A stretch of DNA of 64,000 nt from Mycolicibacterium flavescens. GTDB taxonomy: Bacteria; Actinomycetota; Actinomycetes; Mycobacteriales; Mycobacteriaceae. Made by a program: the position numbers and the translations under genes. Location of the stretch: NCBI GenBank assembly GCA_900637135.1, contig LR134353.1:1612001-1676000 (forward strand), given 5' to 3'. Positions 33,791-42,026 of this stretch are shown here, in pieces. The notes under the pieces were generated by a model. It searched no databases. It saw only the letters and a program-made list of their open reading frames with translations, and was not told where the DNA came from. Positions within the stretch are counted from its first letter, which is position 1, and the number at the start of each line of letters is the position of its first letter.

Positions 33791-34936
33791 TCAGACCGAC
33801 AGGATCGTCGCCGAAGCGGTGCCGGGAGCGCCGTACACCTGAGCCAGGCCGACTTTGGGCTCGCCGGGGACCTGACGGTCGCCGGCCTCGCCGCGCAGCT
33901 GGCGGACGAGTTCGTGCACCTGCCGCAACCCGGAGGCCCCGATCGGTTCGCCGTTGGCGATGAGACCGCCGTCGGTGTTGATCGGTATCGACCCGTGGAT
34001 CTCGGTGGCGCCGTCGGCCAGTAGCTTCTCCTGCTCACCGTCGGCGCACAGGCCTGTCTCCGCCATGTGGATGACCTCGGCGCCGGCGTCGGTGTCCTGA
34101 AGCTGCGCGACGTCGACGTCCTCCGGCCCCAATCCCGCCGCCTCATACGCCGCCTTGGCGGCATATACGGTCGGCGAGGAATCCTCGTCGAGCGGCGCCG
34201 ACGTCGCGTGCACCTCGTAGGCGCCGAAGCGGCGGGTGCGAATCTCGGTGGCGCGCACGTAGACCGGCTTCTTGGTGAAGCGATGCGCGATGTCGCCGCG
34301 GCACATGATCACCGCCGCGGCGCCCTCGTCGGGCGCGCAGAACATGTATTGCGTCAGCGGGTAGTTCAGCACCGTCGAGTTGAGAATCTCCTCTTCGGGG
34401 ATCGCCTTGCGCCGGAACGCGTTCGGGTTCAGGGCACCGTTGCGGAAGTTCTTGGCCGCCACCTTCGCCAGAGTGGCCTGCGAGATGCCGTGCTTGTGGA
34501 TGTAATGGTTGGCCTTCATCCCGAAGAACTTGGTGGTGACGAACTGACCGTTCTCGGCATACCACTGCGGTAGCGCCAGTTTCGCCGGGTCGTCGGTGAA
34601 CGCACCGCGCGGGTGCTTGTCCAGTCCGATCGCGATCCCGATGTCGTACTTGCCGAGCCGGATGGTGTCAGCGGTCTGCTGGATCGCACTGGCGGCGGTG
34701 GCACACGCGTTGAAGACGTTGGTGAACGTGATGCCCGTCAACCCGACGAGCCGGGTCACCGCGTCGGGGTTGGACACCTCGTAGCTGCCGCCGAAGCCGA
34801 ACTGGATGTCCTTCCAGTCCACGCCGGCGTCGGTGAGTGCGGACTGGATCGCCTCGGCGCCCATCTCCATCGCGGTCTTCGGGAATCGGCCGAACGGGTG
34901 CAAACCCACGCCGATGATCGCCACGTCGTTTGTCAT
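33791..34936 (-). CDS. Lipid-transfer protein/thiolase (Ltp family)
   Basis: A 381-residue Ltp/SCP-x thiolase-fold protein. The cysteine is in VFNACATAASAI near residue 76 and QLQDTDAGAEVIHMAE lies near 283. The motif GGLIANGEPIGASG near 324 replaces the usual catalytic GHPxG with GEPIG, as in Ltp3/Ltp4-like mycobacterial proteins, so normal thiolase chemistry is doubtful. The gene is followed upstream by a DUF35 protein, the typical partner. Such pairs form retro-aldolases in steroid side-chain degradation. Confidence 0.87.
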   Translation of the reverse strand: MTNDVAIIGVGLHPFGRFPKTAMEMGAEAIQSALTDAGVDWKDIQFGFGGSYEVSNPDAVTRLVGLTGITFTNVFNACATAASAIQQTADTIRLGKYDIGIAIGLDKHPRGAFTDDPAKLALPQWYAENGQFVTTKFFGMKANHYIHKHGISQATLAKVAAKNFRNGALNPNAFRRKAIPEEEILNSTVLNYPLTQYMFCAPDEGAAAVIMCRGDIAHRFTKKPVYVRATEIRTRRFGAYEVHATSAPLDEDSSPTVYAAKAAYEAAGLGPEDVDVAQLQDTDAGAEVIHMAETGLCADGEQEKLLADGATEIHGSIPINTDGGLIANGEPIGASGLRQVHELVRQLRGEAGDRQVPGEPKVGLAQVYGAPGTASATILSV

Positions 34937-34952
34937 CTCGGTGCTCCTGTGT

Positions 34953-35375
34953 CTAGACGGGCTTGAAGGCGAAGGTGACGACCTCGTTGCCGTCGTCGTC
35001 GGTGGTGAACGGCACCATCGTCAGCTCGACCTCCATGCCGAACTCGAGCTTGGCGGGGTCGTTCTCGGTGAGGCGGCCCTCAACGCGGACGACGTCCTCG
35101 AGTTGGACCAACCCGACGCCGAACGGCACGAAGTCGTTGCCCGTGGGGCCCTTGTACGGCGCACCGGGTGGGAACCCCTGCGTCGTCCAGGCGACCAGCG
35201 TGCCTCGCCGGGGCAGCTTGAGCTCGGACATGTCGCCGGCGCTGCACTTCGGGCAGCGCTGCTGAACCGGGAAGGCGGTGGCGCCGCATGCGCCGCAGCG
35301 GCTGCCAATCAGCTGCGGATTGTCATCGGGCCAGGTCGAGATTTCGGGCGCGAGCGCCACTTGCTGTGTCGGCAC
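34953..35375 (-). CDS. DUF35 OB-fold zinc-ribbon protein
   Basis: A 140-residue protein with a rubredoxin-like zinc ribbon (CGACG and CPKCSAG, near residues 27-45) followed by an OB-fold domain (RRGTLVAWTTQGFPPGAPYK, GVGLVQLEDVVRVEGRL). It is the partner type that binds Ltp thiolases and can hold acyl-CoA or supply hydratase/aldolase-assisting functions. It is 16 bp from the ltp-like gene, first in the leftward pair. Confidence 0.88.
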   Translation of the reverse strand: MPTQQVALAPEISTWPDDNPQLIGSRCGACGATAFPVQQRCPKCSAGDMSELKLPRRGTLVAWTTQGFPPGAPYKGPTGNDFVPFGVGLVQLEDVVRVEGRLTENDPAKLEFGMEVELTMVPFTTDDDGNEVVTFAFKPV

Positions 35376-35390
35376 GCGCCGACGATAACC

Positions 35391-35418
35391 GGAAATGACG
35401 TTCTCGTCTAGAGAGAAC
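35391..35418. promoter_or_regulatory. Putative composite operator (TTCTC-N7-GAGAA)
   Basis: Between the divergent DUF35 and SnoaL-like genes, a perfect inverted repeat GTTCTC-N7-GAGAAC (35400-35418) overlaps a degenerate GGAAA-N5-TTCTC (35391-35405). The same TTCTC-N7-GAGAA spacing occurs at 39066-39082. It may be two adjacent operators each with one strong half-site. Confidence 0.5.
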
Positions 35419-35459
35419 CAGGGTCGTCAAGCGGTCGACTCGCTGCTAGCCTCCCGGAT

Positions 35460-35879
35460 GTGGACGCCGATAAAGCGCAGATCGCCGAGGTCTTGATCCG
35501 TTACGCGACCGGAATCGACTTCAAAGACTGGAAGCTGTTCCGCACGTGCTGGGCCGACGACGTCGACATCGACTACGGCGACCTGGGCACGTTCACCGAC
35601 GCCGACGCCTTCACCACGCTGATGGAGCAGATCCACGGCGGCATGGGGCAGACGTATCACCGCATCTCCAACATCGTTGTCGACGTGAGCGCCGACCGGG
35701 CCACGGCGCGGTCCTACGTGCATGCCGTGCTGAAGGCCGTGCCGGACGACGACGGAAGCTGGATCGACGCGCTCGGCCACTACGACGACGAGCTCGCCCG
35801 AACTGCGGACGGATGGCGGATCGTCAAGCGCACCACCAACATCGCGCGGGTGATGAGCGCGGCCGGCGTGGCGCAGTGA
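35460..35879 (+). CDS. SnoaL-like / nuclear transport factor 2-fold protein
   Basis: A 139-residue NTF2-fold protein (IAEVLIRYATGIDFKDWKLF, CWADDVDIDYGDLGTF, then a beta sheet ending GWRIVKRTTNIAR). This fold includes ketosteroid isomerase, dehydratases and ring-closing cyclases. Asp residues lie in the pocket region, but no specific activity can be assigned. Start is GTG 35460 without a clear ribosome site, so it may be leaderless. Its stop overlaps the next SDR (GTGA). Confidence 0.82.
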   Translation: MDADKAQIAEVLIRYATGIDFKDWKLFRTCWADDVDIDYGDLGTFTDADAFTTLMEQIHGGMGQTYHRISNIVVDVSADRATARSYVHAVLKAVPDDDGSWIDALGHYDDELARTADGWRIVKRTTNIARVMSAAGVAQ

Positions 35880-36679
35880 GCACCGGGTTCGCCACGCGGT
35901 ACGGCCCGTGGGCCGTCATCGCGGGGGCGTCGGAGGGCATCGGCGCTGAGATGGCGGACCAATTGGCCTCACGCGGGCTCAATCTCGTCGTGATCGCGCG
36001 CAACGGCGCTCTGCTCGACCAGGTCGCCGCCGCGGCGCGGGATCGGCACGGCGTGCAGGTGCACGTACTTGTGCAGGACTTGACCGCCCCCGACATCGTC
36101 GCCACGGTGGCTACCGCCACGGAGGGTCTCGAGGTGGGGCTGGTCGTCTACAACGCCGGCGCCTCCGATCGCACGACGACGTTTCTGGAGAACGACCTCG
36201 ACTACTCGCTCAAGCAGGTCGCGCTCGACTGCATCGGGCCGATGGCGCTGGCCCGTCACTTCGGGCCCGCGATGGTCGAGCGCGGTCGCGGCGGCGTCGT
36301 GATCGTCGCGTCGCTGGCCTGTCTGGCCGGGTCGGCCACGCTCGCGGTGTATTCCGCGGTGAAGGCGTTCCAACACACGTTCGCCGAGGGACTGTGGGCC
36401 GAGCTTGGTCCCCACGGCGTGGACGTCTGCTGCACGCCGCTCGGCATGACCTACACCCCGGCGCTGGCCCGGATGGGTGTCGAATACGACCCGCAGACGC
36501 AGATGCGCTCGGAGGACGTCGCCGCCGAGATCATCGCGAACATCGGCAACGGCCCCACCTACGTCGTCGGTGAGAACAACCGCGCCATGGCATCTCAGGT
36601 GTGGACAATCGACCGGCGCACGCTGGTCGAGATGATCAGCGCCGCCTCAACCGATTTCGCCGCCAAGAGGAAGGGCTGA
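35876..36679 (+). CDS. SDR family oxidoreductase
   Basis: A 267-residue SDR coupled to the SnoaL-like gene. The motif GASEGIGAEMA lies near residue 15 and NAGASDR near 92; the active site is VASLACLAGS with Tyr-x3-Lys in VYSAVKAFQHTF. The form is closest to the 17-beta-hydroxysteroid/very-long-chain 3-ketoacyl reductase-like SDRs with a non-canonical TSAS N-terminus. It likely oxidises or reduces a keto group in the pathway. Confidence 0.87.
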   Translation: MSTGFATRYGPWAVIAGASEGIGAEMADQLASRGLNLVVIARNGALLDQVAAAARDRHGVQVHVLVQDLTAPDIVATVATATEGLEVGLVVYNAGASDRTTTFLENDLDYSLKQVALDCIGPMALARHFGPAMVERGRGGVVIVASLACLAGSATLAVYSAVKAFQHTFAEGLWAELGPHGVDVCCTPLGMTYTPALARMGVEYDPQTQMRSEDVAAEIIANIGNGPTYVVGENNRAMASQVWTIDRRTLVEMISAASTDFAAKRKG

Positions 36680-36680
36680 G

Positions 36681-37703
36681 ATGCGAGCGGTGGTGCTGCG
36701 GGACGGAAGGCTCGACGTCCGCGAGACGGCCGATCCGCAACCCGGCCCCGGTGAGCTGCTGATCAGACCGCTGTCGGCGGCGATCTGCGCTTCGGACGTG
36801 CACTACATGGACCATCCGAACTCCTCGCCCCGGTTCGGATGGGATCCGGACCGCGACACCGTGATGGGCCACGAGTTCGTCGGCGAGGTGGTCGGCCACG
36901 GGCCGGACTGCTCGGGCGACTTTCCGATGGGCACGCGGGTCACGAGCATGCCGATCCTGATCCGCGCGGGTCAGGAGCCACTGGTGATCGGCCATCATCC
37001 CGATGCCCACGGTGCGTTCGGCGAACTGATGGTGGTGTCGGAGATGATGTCGCGACGCGTGCCCGATGCGGCGCCGAACGACGCTGTCGCGCTGGTGGAC
37101 GCGTTCGCCGTGGGGGAGTACTACGTGCGGTGCTCGGGTGTGGGGTCGGACGACCTTCCGCTGGTCATCGGCGCGGGCGCCATCGGCCTGTCGACCGTCG
37201 CCGCGTTGAAGGCGCGCGGCGTCGCCCCGATCGTGGTGTCGGAGTACAGCGACGATCGTCTGCGCTACGCCGCCGAATTCGGCGCCGACGTGCTCGTAAA
37301 CCCGGCGAAGCGCGACCCCTACGAGGTGTGGCGGGAAACGTTTCGCGCCAACGGGTTCCAGACCACGCAGGTGATCTTCGAATGCGTGGGCGCCAAGGGC
37401 TTGATGCAGACCATCGTCGACTCGTGCGAGTTTCTGGCGCGAGTGCATGCCGCGGGCGGCTGGTACGACGCGGGCACCATCGACTGCACCGCTGCCACGC
37501 ACAAGGGCATGACGATCCAGTTCGGCGGTGGGCCTCACCCGCAGGACTGGTACGGCACGCTCGACGCGGTCGCCGATGGTCGCCTCGATCCGTCGCCGAG
37601 CATCGGGGCGACGATCGGTCTCGACGAGGTACCCGACGCGATCGATCAGGTGCGCAGGGGTGCAGGCCCGCCGCGCATCGTCGTCCATCCAGGGGCGTCG
37701 TGA
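36681..37703 (+). CDS. Zinc-type alcohol dehydrogenase
   Basis: A 340-residue medium-chain dehydrogenase. The catalytic zinc ligands are represented by Cys in AAICASDVHYMD near residue 36 and by GHEFVGEVVGHG near 61; the nucleotide-binding Rossmann motif is VIGAGAIGLSTVAALKARG near 157. The four-cysteine structural-zinc lobe is missing, so it is a reduced member of the family. Begins one base after the SDR stop. Substrate unknown. Confidence 0.87.
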   Translation: MRAVVLRDGRLDVRETADPQPGPGELLIRPLSAAICASDVHYMDHPNSSPRFGWDPDRDTVMGHEFVGEVVGHGPDCSGDFPMGTRVTSMPILIRAGQEPLVIGHHPDAHGAFGELMVVSEMMSRRVPDAAPNDAVALVDAFAVGEYYVRCSGVGSDDLPLVIGAGAIGLSTVAALKARGVAPIVVSEYSDDRLRYAAEFGADVLVNPAKRDPYEVWRETFRANGFQTTQVIFECVGAKGLMQTIVDSCEFLARVHAAGGWYDAGTIDCTAATHKGMTIQFGGGPHPQDWYGTLDAVADGRLDPSPSIGATIGLDEVPDAIDQVRRGAGPPRIVVHPGAS

Positions 37704-38230
37704 CGATCCTGCCGGGGCCGATCCGTCAGATCGGCTATGTCGTCACCGATATCGACCGGGCGATCGCGAGCTGGCTGGAGCTCGGGGTCGGGCCCTGGTT
37801 CGTCATGCGGAATCTGACGCTGAGCGCCCGCTACCGCGGCGAGCCGTGTGAGGTCACCCAGTCGCTGGCGCTGAGCAACAGCGGCGATATGCAGATGGAG
37901 CTGATCCAACAGCACAGCGAGGCGCCCAGCGCCTTCACCGAGTTCCTCGACGCCCACGGCGAGGGATTTCACCAGTTCGCCTACTGGGCAGACGATTTCG
38001 ACGCCACGATGGAGGCCGTCGAGGCGGCCGGCTGGCCGGTCGTGTGGTCGGGCGGCGGGGACGTCGGCACCCGCTTCGCCTACGTCGAACCGCCGGGCGG
38101 CCCCGGCCATATCGCACAGGTCATCGAGATCATGGAACTCACCGAGATCACCAGCGGTATGGCGGCGTTCGTCCGCGACGCCGCCGCGAACTGGGACGGC
38201 AGCGACCCGATTCGGGTACTGGGCGGGTAG
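37700..38230 (+). CDS. VOC (glyoxalase/epimerase) family protein
   Basis: A 176-residue vicinal-oxygen-chelate protein. The first beta-alpha-beta-beta-beta unit starts IRQIGYVVTDIDRAIASWLE near residue 9, and the second includes EGFHQFAYWADDF near 88 and AYVEPPGGPGHIAQVIEIME near 125; His and Glu residues for metal binding are at the expected ends. GTG 37700 overlaps the ADH stop. VOC proteins include methylmalonyl-CoA epimerase and dioxygenases; the closest form here is Glyoxalase_4, so an epimerase-like role is possible. Confidence 0.82.
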   Translation: MTILPGPIRQIGYVVTDIDRAIASWLELGVGPWFVMRNLTLSARYRGEPCEVTQSLALSNSGDMQMELIQQHSEAPSAFTEFLDAHGEGFHQFAYWADDFDATMEAVEAAGWPVVWSGGGDVGTRFAYVEPPGGPGHIAQVIEIMELTEITSGMAAFVRDAAANWDGSDPIRVLGG

Positions 38231-38241
38231 CTCTCGTCGGG

Positions 38242-38302
38242 CGCGAAATTGCATTCCAGCAGCGGAAGGTCGAGTACGGGCCTGCTGGAACGCAATTTCG
38301 CG
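38242..38302. terminator. Bidirectional hairpin terminator
   Basis: A 21-bp inverted repeat with a single mismatch (left arm begins CGCGAAATTGC, right arm ends GCAATTTCGCG) and a 19-nt loop, between the convergent VOC and enoyl-CoA hydratase genes. Confidence 0.8.
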
Positions 38303-38320
38303 GAGGTGGGCGCGCAGAAG

Positions 38321-39037
38321 TTACTTGGTGCGGTTCATCGCCTTGTCGGCGGCGGCCCAGTGCTCGTCGGAGACCCACAACCGCGCGAACGCGTCGACGG
38401 CCTCGTCGGTCGAGGCGCCCTTCATCACGCGCTTGATCTCGCCGGCCGGCCGGTGGGCCAGCTTGCGGGCGATCGCGCGCCAGTCGTCGTCGAACGACTC
38501 TCGCGCCAGCACCTGATCGACCAGGCCCACGCGTTCGGCCTCCTCGGCCGAGAGGATGGTGCCGGTGCCTGCCAGCAGCAGCGCCTTGCTGTAACCGACG
38601 ATGTCGACCAACCGCTCGGCGCCGCCCCAGGCGGGCATGATCTCCAGCGCCACCTGGTTGAAGCCGATCCTGATGTCGGAGGCGGCCAGCCGGATGTCGG
38701 TCGAGACCGCGAACTCGGCACCGCCGCCGAGCGCATGGCCGTTGAGCACGGCGATGGTGACGCCGGGGGAGGACGCGATGCGATCACACACCGCGCGCAT
38801 CCGCCTGGCCATGGCCGCCGCGTCGGCCTCGGTGCGCAGCGCGGCCAGCTGTTTGAGGTCACCGCCGGACACGAACGCCCGGTCGCCTGCGCCCTTGACC
38901 ACGAGCGCGGTCGCGCCTTCGGCTCCGTCGAGCGCGGCGTCGAGCTGCTCCATGGTCTCCGGCGCGATCGCGTTGCGCGCCTGCGGCCGGTCGATGGTGA
39001 CGACCGCCAAGCCGTCCTCCAACTCGAGGTCTACCAT
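38321..39037 (-). CDS. Enoyl-CoA hydratase/isomerase family protein
   Basis: A 238-residue crotonase-fold protein starting at ATG 39037 after a GGAG ribosome site. The oxyanion-hole segments are GAGDRAFVSGGDLKQL near residue 50 and NGHALGGGAEFAVSTDIRLA near 98. The active-site loop is LEIMPAWGGAERLV near 130; the usual catalytic Glu pair is only partly present, so isomerase or hydrolase action is possible. It is divergent from the acyl-CoA ligase gene. Confidence 0.87.
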   Translation of the reverse strand: MVDLELEDGLAVVTIDRPQARNAIAPETMEQLDAALDGAEGATALVVKGAGDRAFVSGGDLKQLAALRTEADAAAMARRMRAVCDRIASSPGVTIAVLNGHALGGGAEFAVSTDIRLAASDIRIGFNQVALEIMPAWGGAERLVDIVGYSKALLLAGTGTILSAEEAERVGLVDQVLARESFDDDWRAIARKLAHRPAGEIKRVMKGASTDEAVDAFARLWVSDEHWAAADKAMNRTK

Positions 39038-39055
39038 CGATCGTTCTCCATTTGC

Positions 39056-39082
39056 GATATTGGCATTCTCGGTTTGAGAGAA
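39056..39082. promoter_or_regulatory. Putative composite operator (TTCTC-N7-GAGAA)
   Basis: A perfect inverted repeat ATTCTC-N7-GAGAAT (39065-39083) is overlapped by a degenerate GATAT-N5-TTCTC (39056-39070). It lies in the divergent promoter region of the enoyl-CoA hydratase and acyl-CoA ligase genes and has the same layout as the site at 35391-35418. Confidence 0.5.
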
Positions 39083-39127
39083 TAGCATCGCGTCGAGTCG
39101 GAGCAGCCGCCTGAGTGTGGGGAGTCC

Positions 39128-40708
39128 ATGCGCAAAATTCCGGTCGAGCTGACCAAACGCTACGAAGAGGAAGGCTGGTGGACTCCGGACACGCTCGGTG
39201 AGCTGTTGGCCCGCCACCTGGCCGCCCACCCGGACACCGGCTTCTGCGTGCACTCCGATGTGCGCCCGTACACAGGCACATTCGCCGACGTGGAACTGCG
39301 GGCCCGTCGCCTCGCGGCCGGCCTGCACAAGCGCGGGGTCGGGCCCGGAGACGTGGTCGCGCTGCAGTTGCCCAACTGGATGGAGGCCGCGGTCGCGTTC
39401 TGGGCGTCCACCTTCCTGGGTGCGGTCGTGGTGCCGATCGTGCACTTCTACGGTCGCAAGGAACTTGCCCACATCCTGTCCACCGCGCGGCCGAAGGTCT
39501 TCATCACCGCACGCGAATTCGGCCGGATGACATTTGCGCCCGACCTGGCCGCCGACGTCCCGATCGTGGCGCTGGTGGGCGCCGAGGAGCGCTTGCGCGA
39601 GGAGCGTGTCTGCAGTTTGGACGAGCTCCTCGACGACGACCCGATGGCGGGCACACTGGCCACCGATCCGGCGGGCCCGGCGCTGATCGCATTCACCTCG
39701 GGGACGACCAGCAACCCGAAAGGCGTTGTCCACAGCCATCAGACGCTGGGCTTCGAAACCCGTCAGCTGCTCGAGAACTATCCCAAGGACCGCGGCCGCC
39801 AGTTGACCGCGACGCCGATCGGTCACTTCATCGGCATGGTCGGTGCGTTTCTGATCCCGGTGCTCGAGGGCGCCCCGATCGATCTGTGCGACGTGTGGGA
39901 TCCCGGCAAGGTGCTCAAACTCATGGAGACCGAGGGGATGTCGGTCGGCGGCGGGCCGCCGTACTTCGTCACCAGCCTGCTCGACCATCCGGACTGCACC
40001 GACGCGCACCGTTCCCGGTTCACCACCGTCGGCCTCGGCGGGTCGACCGTCCCCGCGGCGGTGACGCGCCGGCTCGCCGACATGGGGTTCTTCGTATTCC
40101 GTTCCTACGGCAGCACCGAGCATCCGTCCATCACGGGCTCGCGGCCCAGTGCGCCGGAGGACAAACGGCTCTACACCGACGGCGACCCGCGCCCCGGCGT
40201 GGAGATCAAGCTCACCGAGGACGGTGAAATCCTCTCGCGGGGGCCGGATTTGTGCCTGGGCTACACCGACGACGAGATGACCGAGCGGGCGTTCGACGAC
40301 GACGGTTGGTACCACACCGGCGACGTCGGAGTGCTCGACGAGGACGGCTACCTCACCATCACCGACCGCAAGGCCGACGTGATCATCCGTGGGGGAGAGA
40401 ACATTTCCGCGCTCGAAGTCGAGGAAGTGCTGCTCGGTATGCCCGGTGTGGCCGAAGCCGTCGTGGTCGCCGCGCCCGACGACCGGCTCGGTGAGCGGAC
40501 GGCAGCGGTGCTGCGCATCCGGCCGGGCAGCACCATGCCGTCGCTCGAAGAGGTACGCGACCACTTCAAGCATGCGGGTGTCGCGGTCCAGAAGTGGCCC
40601 GAGGAACTGCACGAGGTGCCCGAGGGCGAGGACTATCCGCGCACGGCTAGCGGAAAGGTTCAGAAGTTCGTCCTGCGGGAGCAGGTGCGAGCCAAAGCGC
40701 GGGGGTAA
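39128..40708 (+). CDS. Acyl-CoA synthetase (AMP-forming ligase)
   Basis: A 526-residue ANL-superfamily ligase. The phosphate-binding loop is FTSGTTSNPKGVVHSH near residue 192, the adenine-binding YGSTEHPS near 330, the hinge aspartate in YLTITDRKADVIIRGGENIS near 410 and the C-terminal lysine in YPRTASGKVQKFVL. All are intact. It probably activates the acid form of the imported substrate with ATP and CoA. GGGGAG precedes the ATG at a short distance. Confidence 0.92.
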   Translation: MRKIPVELTKRYEEEGWWTPDTLGELLARHLAAHPDTGFCVHSDVRPYTGTFADVELRARRLAAGLHKRGVGPGDVVALQLPNWMEAAVAFWASTFLGAVVVPIVHFYGRKELAHILSTARPKVFITAREFGRMTFAPDLAADVPIVALVGAEERLREERVCSLDELLDDDPMAGTLATDPAGPALIAFTSGTTSNPKGVVHSHQTLGFETRQLLENYPKDRGRQLTATPIGHFIGMVGAFLIPVLEGAPIDLCDVWDPGKVLKLMETEGMSVGGGPPYFVTSLLDHPDCTDAHRSRFTTVGLGGSTVPAAVTRRLADMGFFVFRSYGSTEHPSITGSRPSAPEDKRLYTDGDPRPGVEIKLTEDGEILSRGPDLCLGYTDDEMTERAFDDDGWYHTGDVGVLDEDGYLTITDRKADVIIRGGENISALEVEEVLLGMPGVAEAVVVAAPDDRLGERTAAVLRIRPGSTMPSLEEVRDHFKHAGVAVQKWPEELHEVPEGEDYPRTASGKVQKFVLREQVRAKARG

Positions 40709-40752
40709 CTCAGGCGGTACGACCGTCAGCACATTGCGAACCGGACACCAAT

Positions 40753-40767
40753 GAGAATAGGATTCTC
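40753..40767. promoter_or_regulatory. Putative operator GAGAATAGGATTCTC
   Basis: A perfect palindrome with the same 6-bp arms as the site at 734-748. It lies 22 bp upstream of the amidohydrolase start, in the 81-bp gap after the acyl-CoA ligase, which implies a separately regulated promoter there. Confidence 0.6.
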
Positions 40768-40789
40768 CCGAGAAGAAAAGGAGTGTTCC

Positions 40790-41980
40790 ATGGGACAACT
40801 TTCACACCGGGTCGACATCCCGTTTCCGCTGTTCGATGCGGACAACCATCTCTACGAGCCCCCCGAGGCGATGACCAAGTACCTCCCCAAGGAGTACAAG
40901 GACATCGTTCAGTACGTCGAGGTCAACGGCCGCACGAAGATCGCGATCAAGGGCCAGATCAGCAACTACATCCCGAACCCGACCTTCTCGCACGTCGCCA
41001 AGCCCGGCGCGTGGGAGGAGTACTTCAAGTTCGGCAACCCGGACGGCAAGAGCAAGCGCGAACTGTTCGGTGAGCCGATGCGCTCCATCCCGGCGTTCTT
41101 CGAACCCGCTCCGCGGCTGGAGCTGATGAACGAACTGGGCGTGGACCGCTCGCTGATGTTCCCGACGCTGGCCAGCCTGATCGAGGAGCGGCTGCGCGAC
41201 GATCCGGTCGCCATCCACGTGATCATCCATTCGCTGAACCAGTGGCTGGACGAGGTGTGGGGCTTCAACTACCAGAACCGCATCTTCGTCACGCCGGTGA
41301 TCACTCTGCCCATCGTCGAGAAGGCGATCGAGGAACTGGAGTGGGCGGTCGAGCGTGGCGCTCGCGCCATTCTGATCCGTCCGGCGCCGGTCCCCGGTTT
41401 CCGCGGCCCGCGGTCGTTCGCGCTGCCCGAGTTCGACCCGTTCTGGGAGCGCGTCGTCCATCACGACATCTTCGTCGGCATGCACTCCTCGGACAGCGGC
41501 TACTCGCGCTACACCTCGGAGTGGGACGGCGTCGCGCAGGAGATGCTGCCGTTCCAGACCAATGCGATGTCGATCCTCAACGAGTGGCGCCCGATCCAGG
41601 ACGCGGTGGCGTCGTGGGTCATCCACGGTGCGCTGTTCCGGCACCCGAAGCTCAAGGTCGGCATCGTCGAAGCCGGTTCGAAGTGGATGTTCCCGCTGCT
41701 GGACTCGATGGCCGAGGTGTACAAGAAGGCGCCAGAAGCCTTCCTGGGCAACCCGATCGAGGAGATCAAGAACCGCATCTTCGTCAGCCCGTTCTACGAG
41801 GAGGGCATCGACGACCTGATCAACCTGATCGGCGTGGATCAGGTGCTCTACGGCTCGGACTGGCCGCACCCTGAGGGCCTGGCCGAACCGACGCACTACG
41901 TCACCGCGCTCGAACACCTTTCGGTCGAGGATCAGGCGAAGATCATGGGCGGCAACCTGGGTCGCCTCGTCACCGTGTGA
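40790..41980 (+). CDS. Amidohydrolase family 2 protein
   Basis: A 396-residue metal-dependent amidohydrolase. The N-terminal metal strand FPLFDADNHLYEP lies near residue 12, IFVGMHSSDSG near 225 carries a His, and the distal YGSDWPHPEGLAEP near 352 supplies the conserved Asp. This signature is that of the ACMSD/LigW decarboxylase-hydrolase group. ATG 40790 follows AAAAGGAG. A longer frame beginning at 40751 would put the start inside the operator and is not preferred. The partial gene at 1-511 is of the same family. Confidence 0.9.
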   Translation: MGQLSHRVDIPFPLFDADNHLYEPPEAMTKYLPKEYKDIVQYVEVNGRTKIAIKGQISNYIPNPTFSHVAKPGAWEEYFKFGNPDGKSKRELFGEPMRSIPAFFEPAPRLELMNELGVDRSLMFPTLASLIEERLRDDPVAIHVIIHSLNQWLDEVWGFNYQNRIFVTPVITLPIVEKAIEELEWAVERGARAILIRPAPVPGFRGPRSFALPEFDPFWERVVHHDIFVGMHSSDSGYSRYTSEWDGVAQEMLPFQTNAMSILNEWRPIQDAVASWVIHGALFRHPKLKVGIVEAGSKWMFPLLDSMAEVYKKAPEAFLGNPIEEIKNRIFVSPFYEEGIDDLINLIGVDQVLYGSDWPHPEGLAEPTHYVTALEHLSVEDQAKIMGGNLGRLVTV

Positions 41981-42026
41981 CGTACCGAAACGCCGCGCTA
42001 CGACGATCAAGGGCGTCCCGCGCCCG

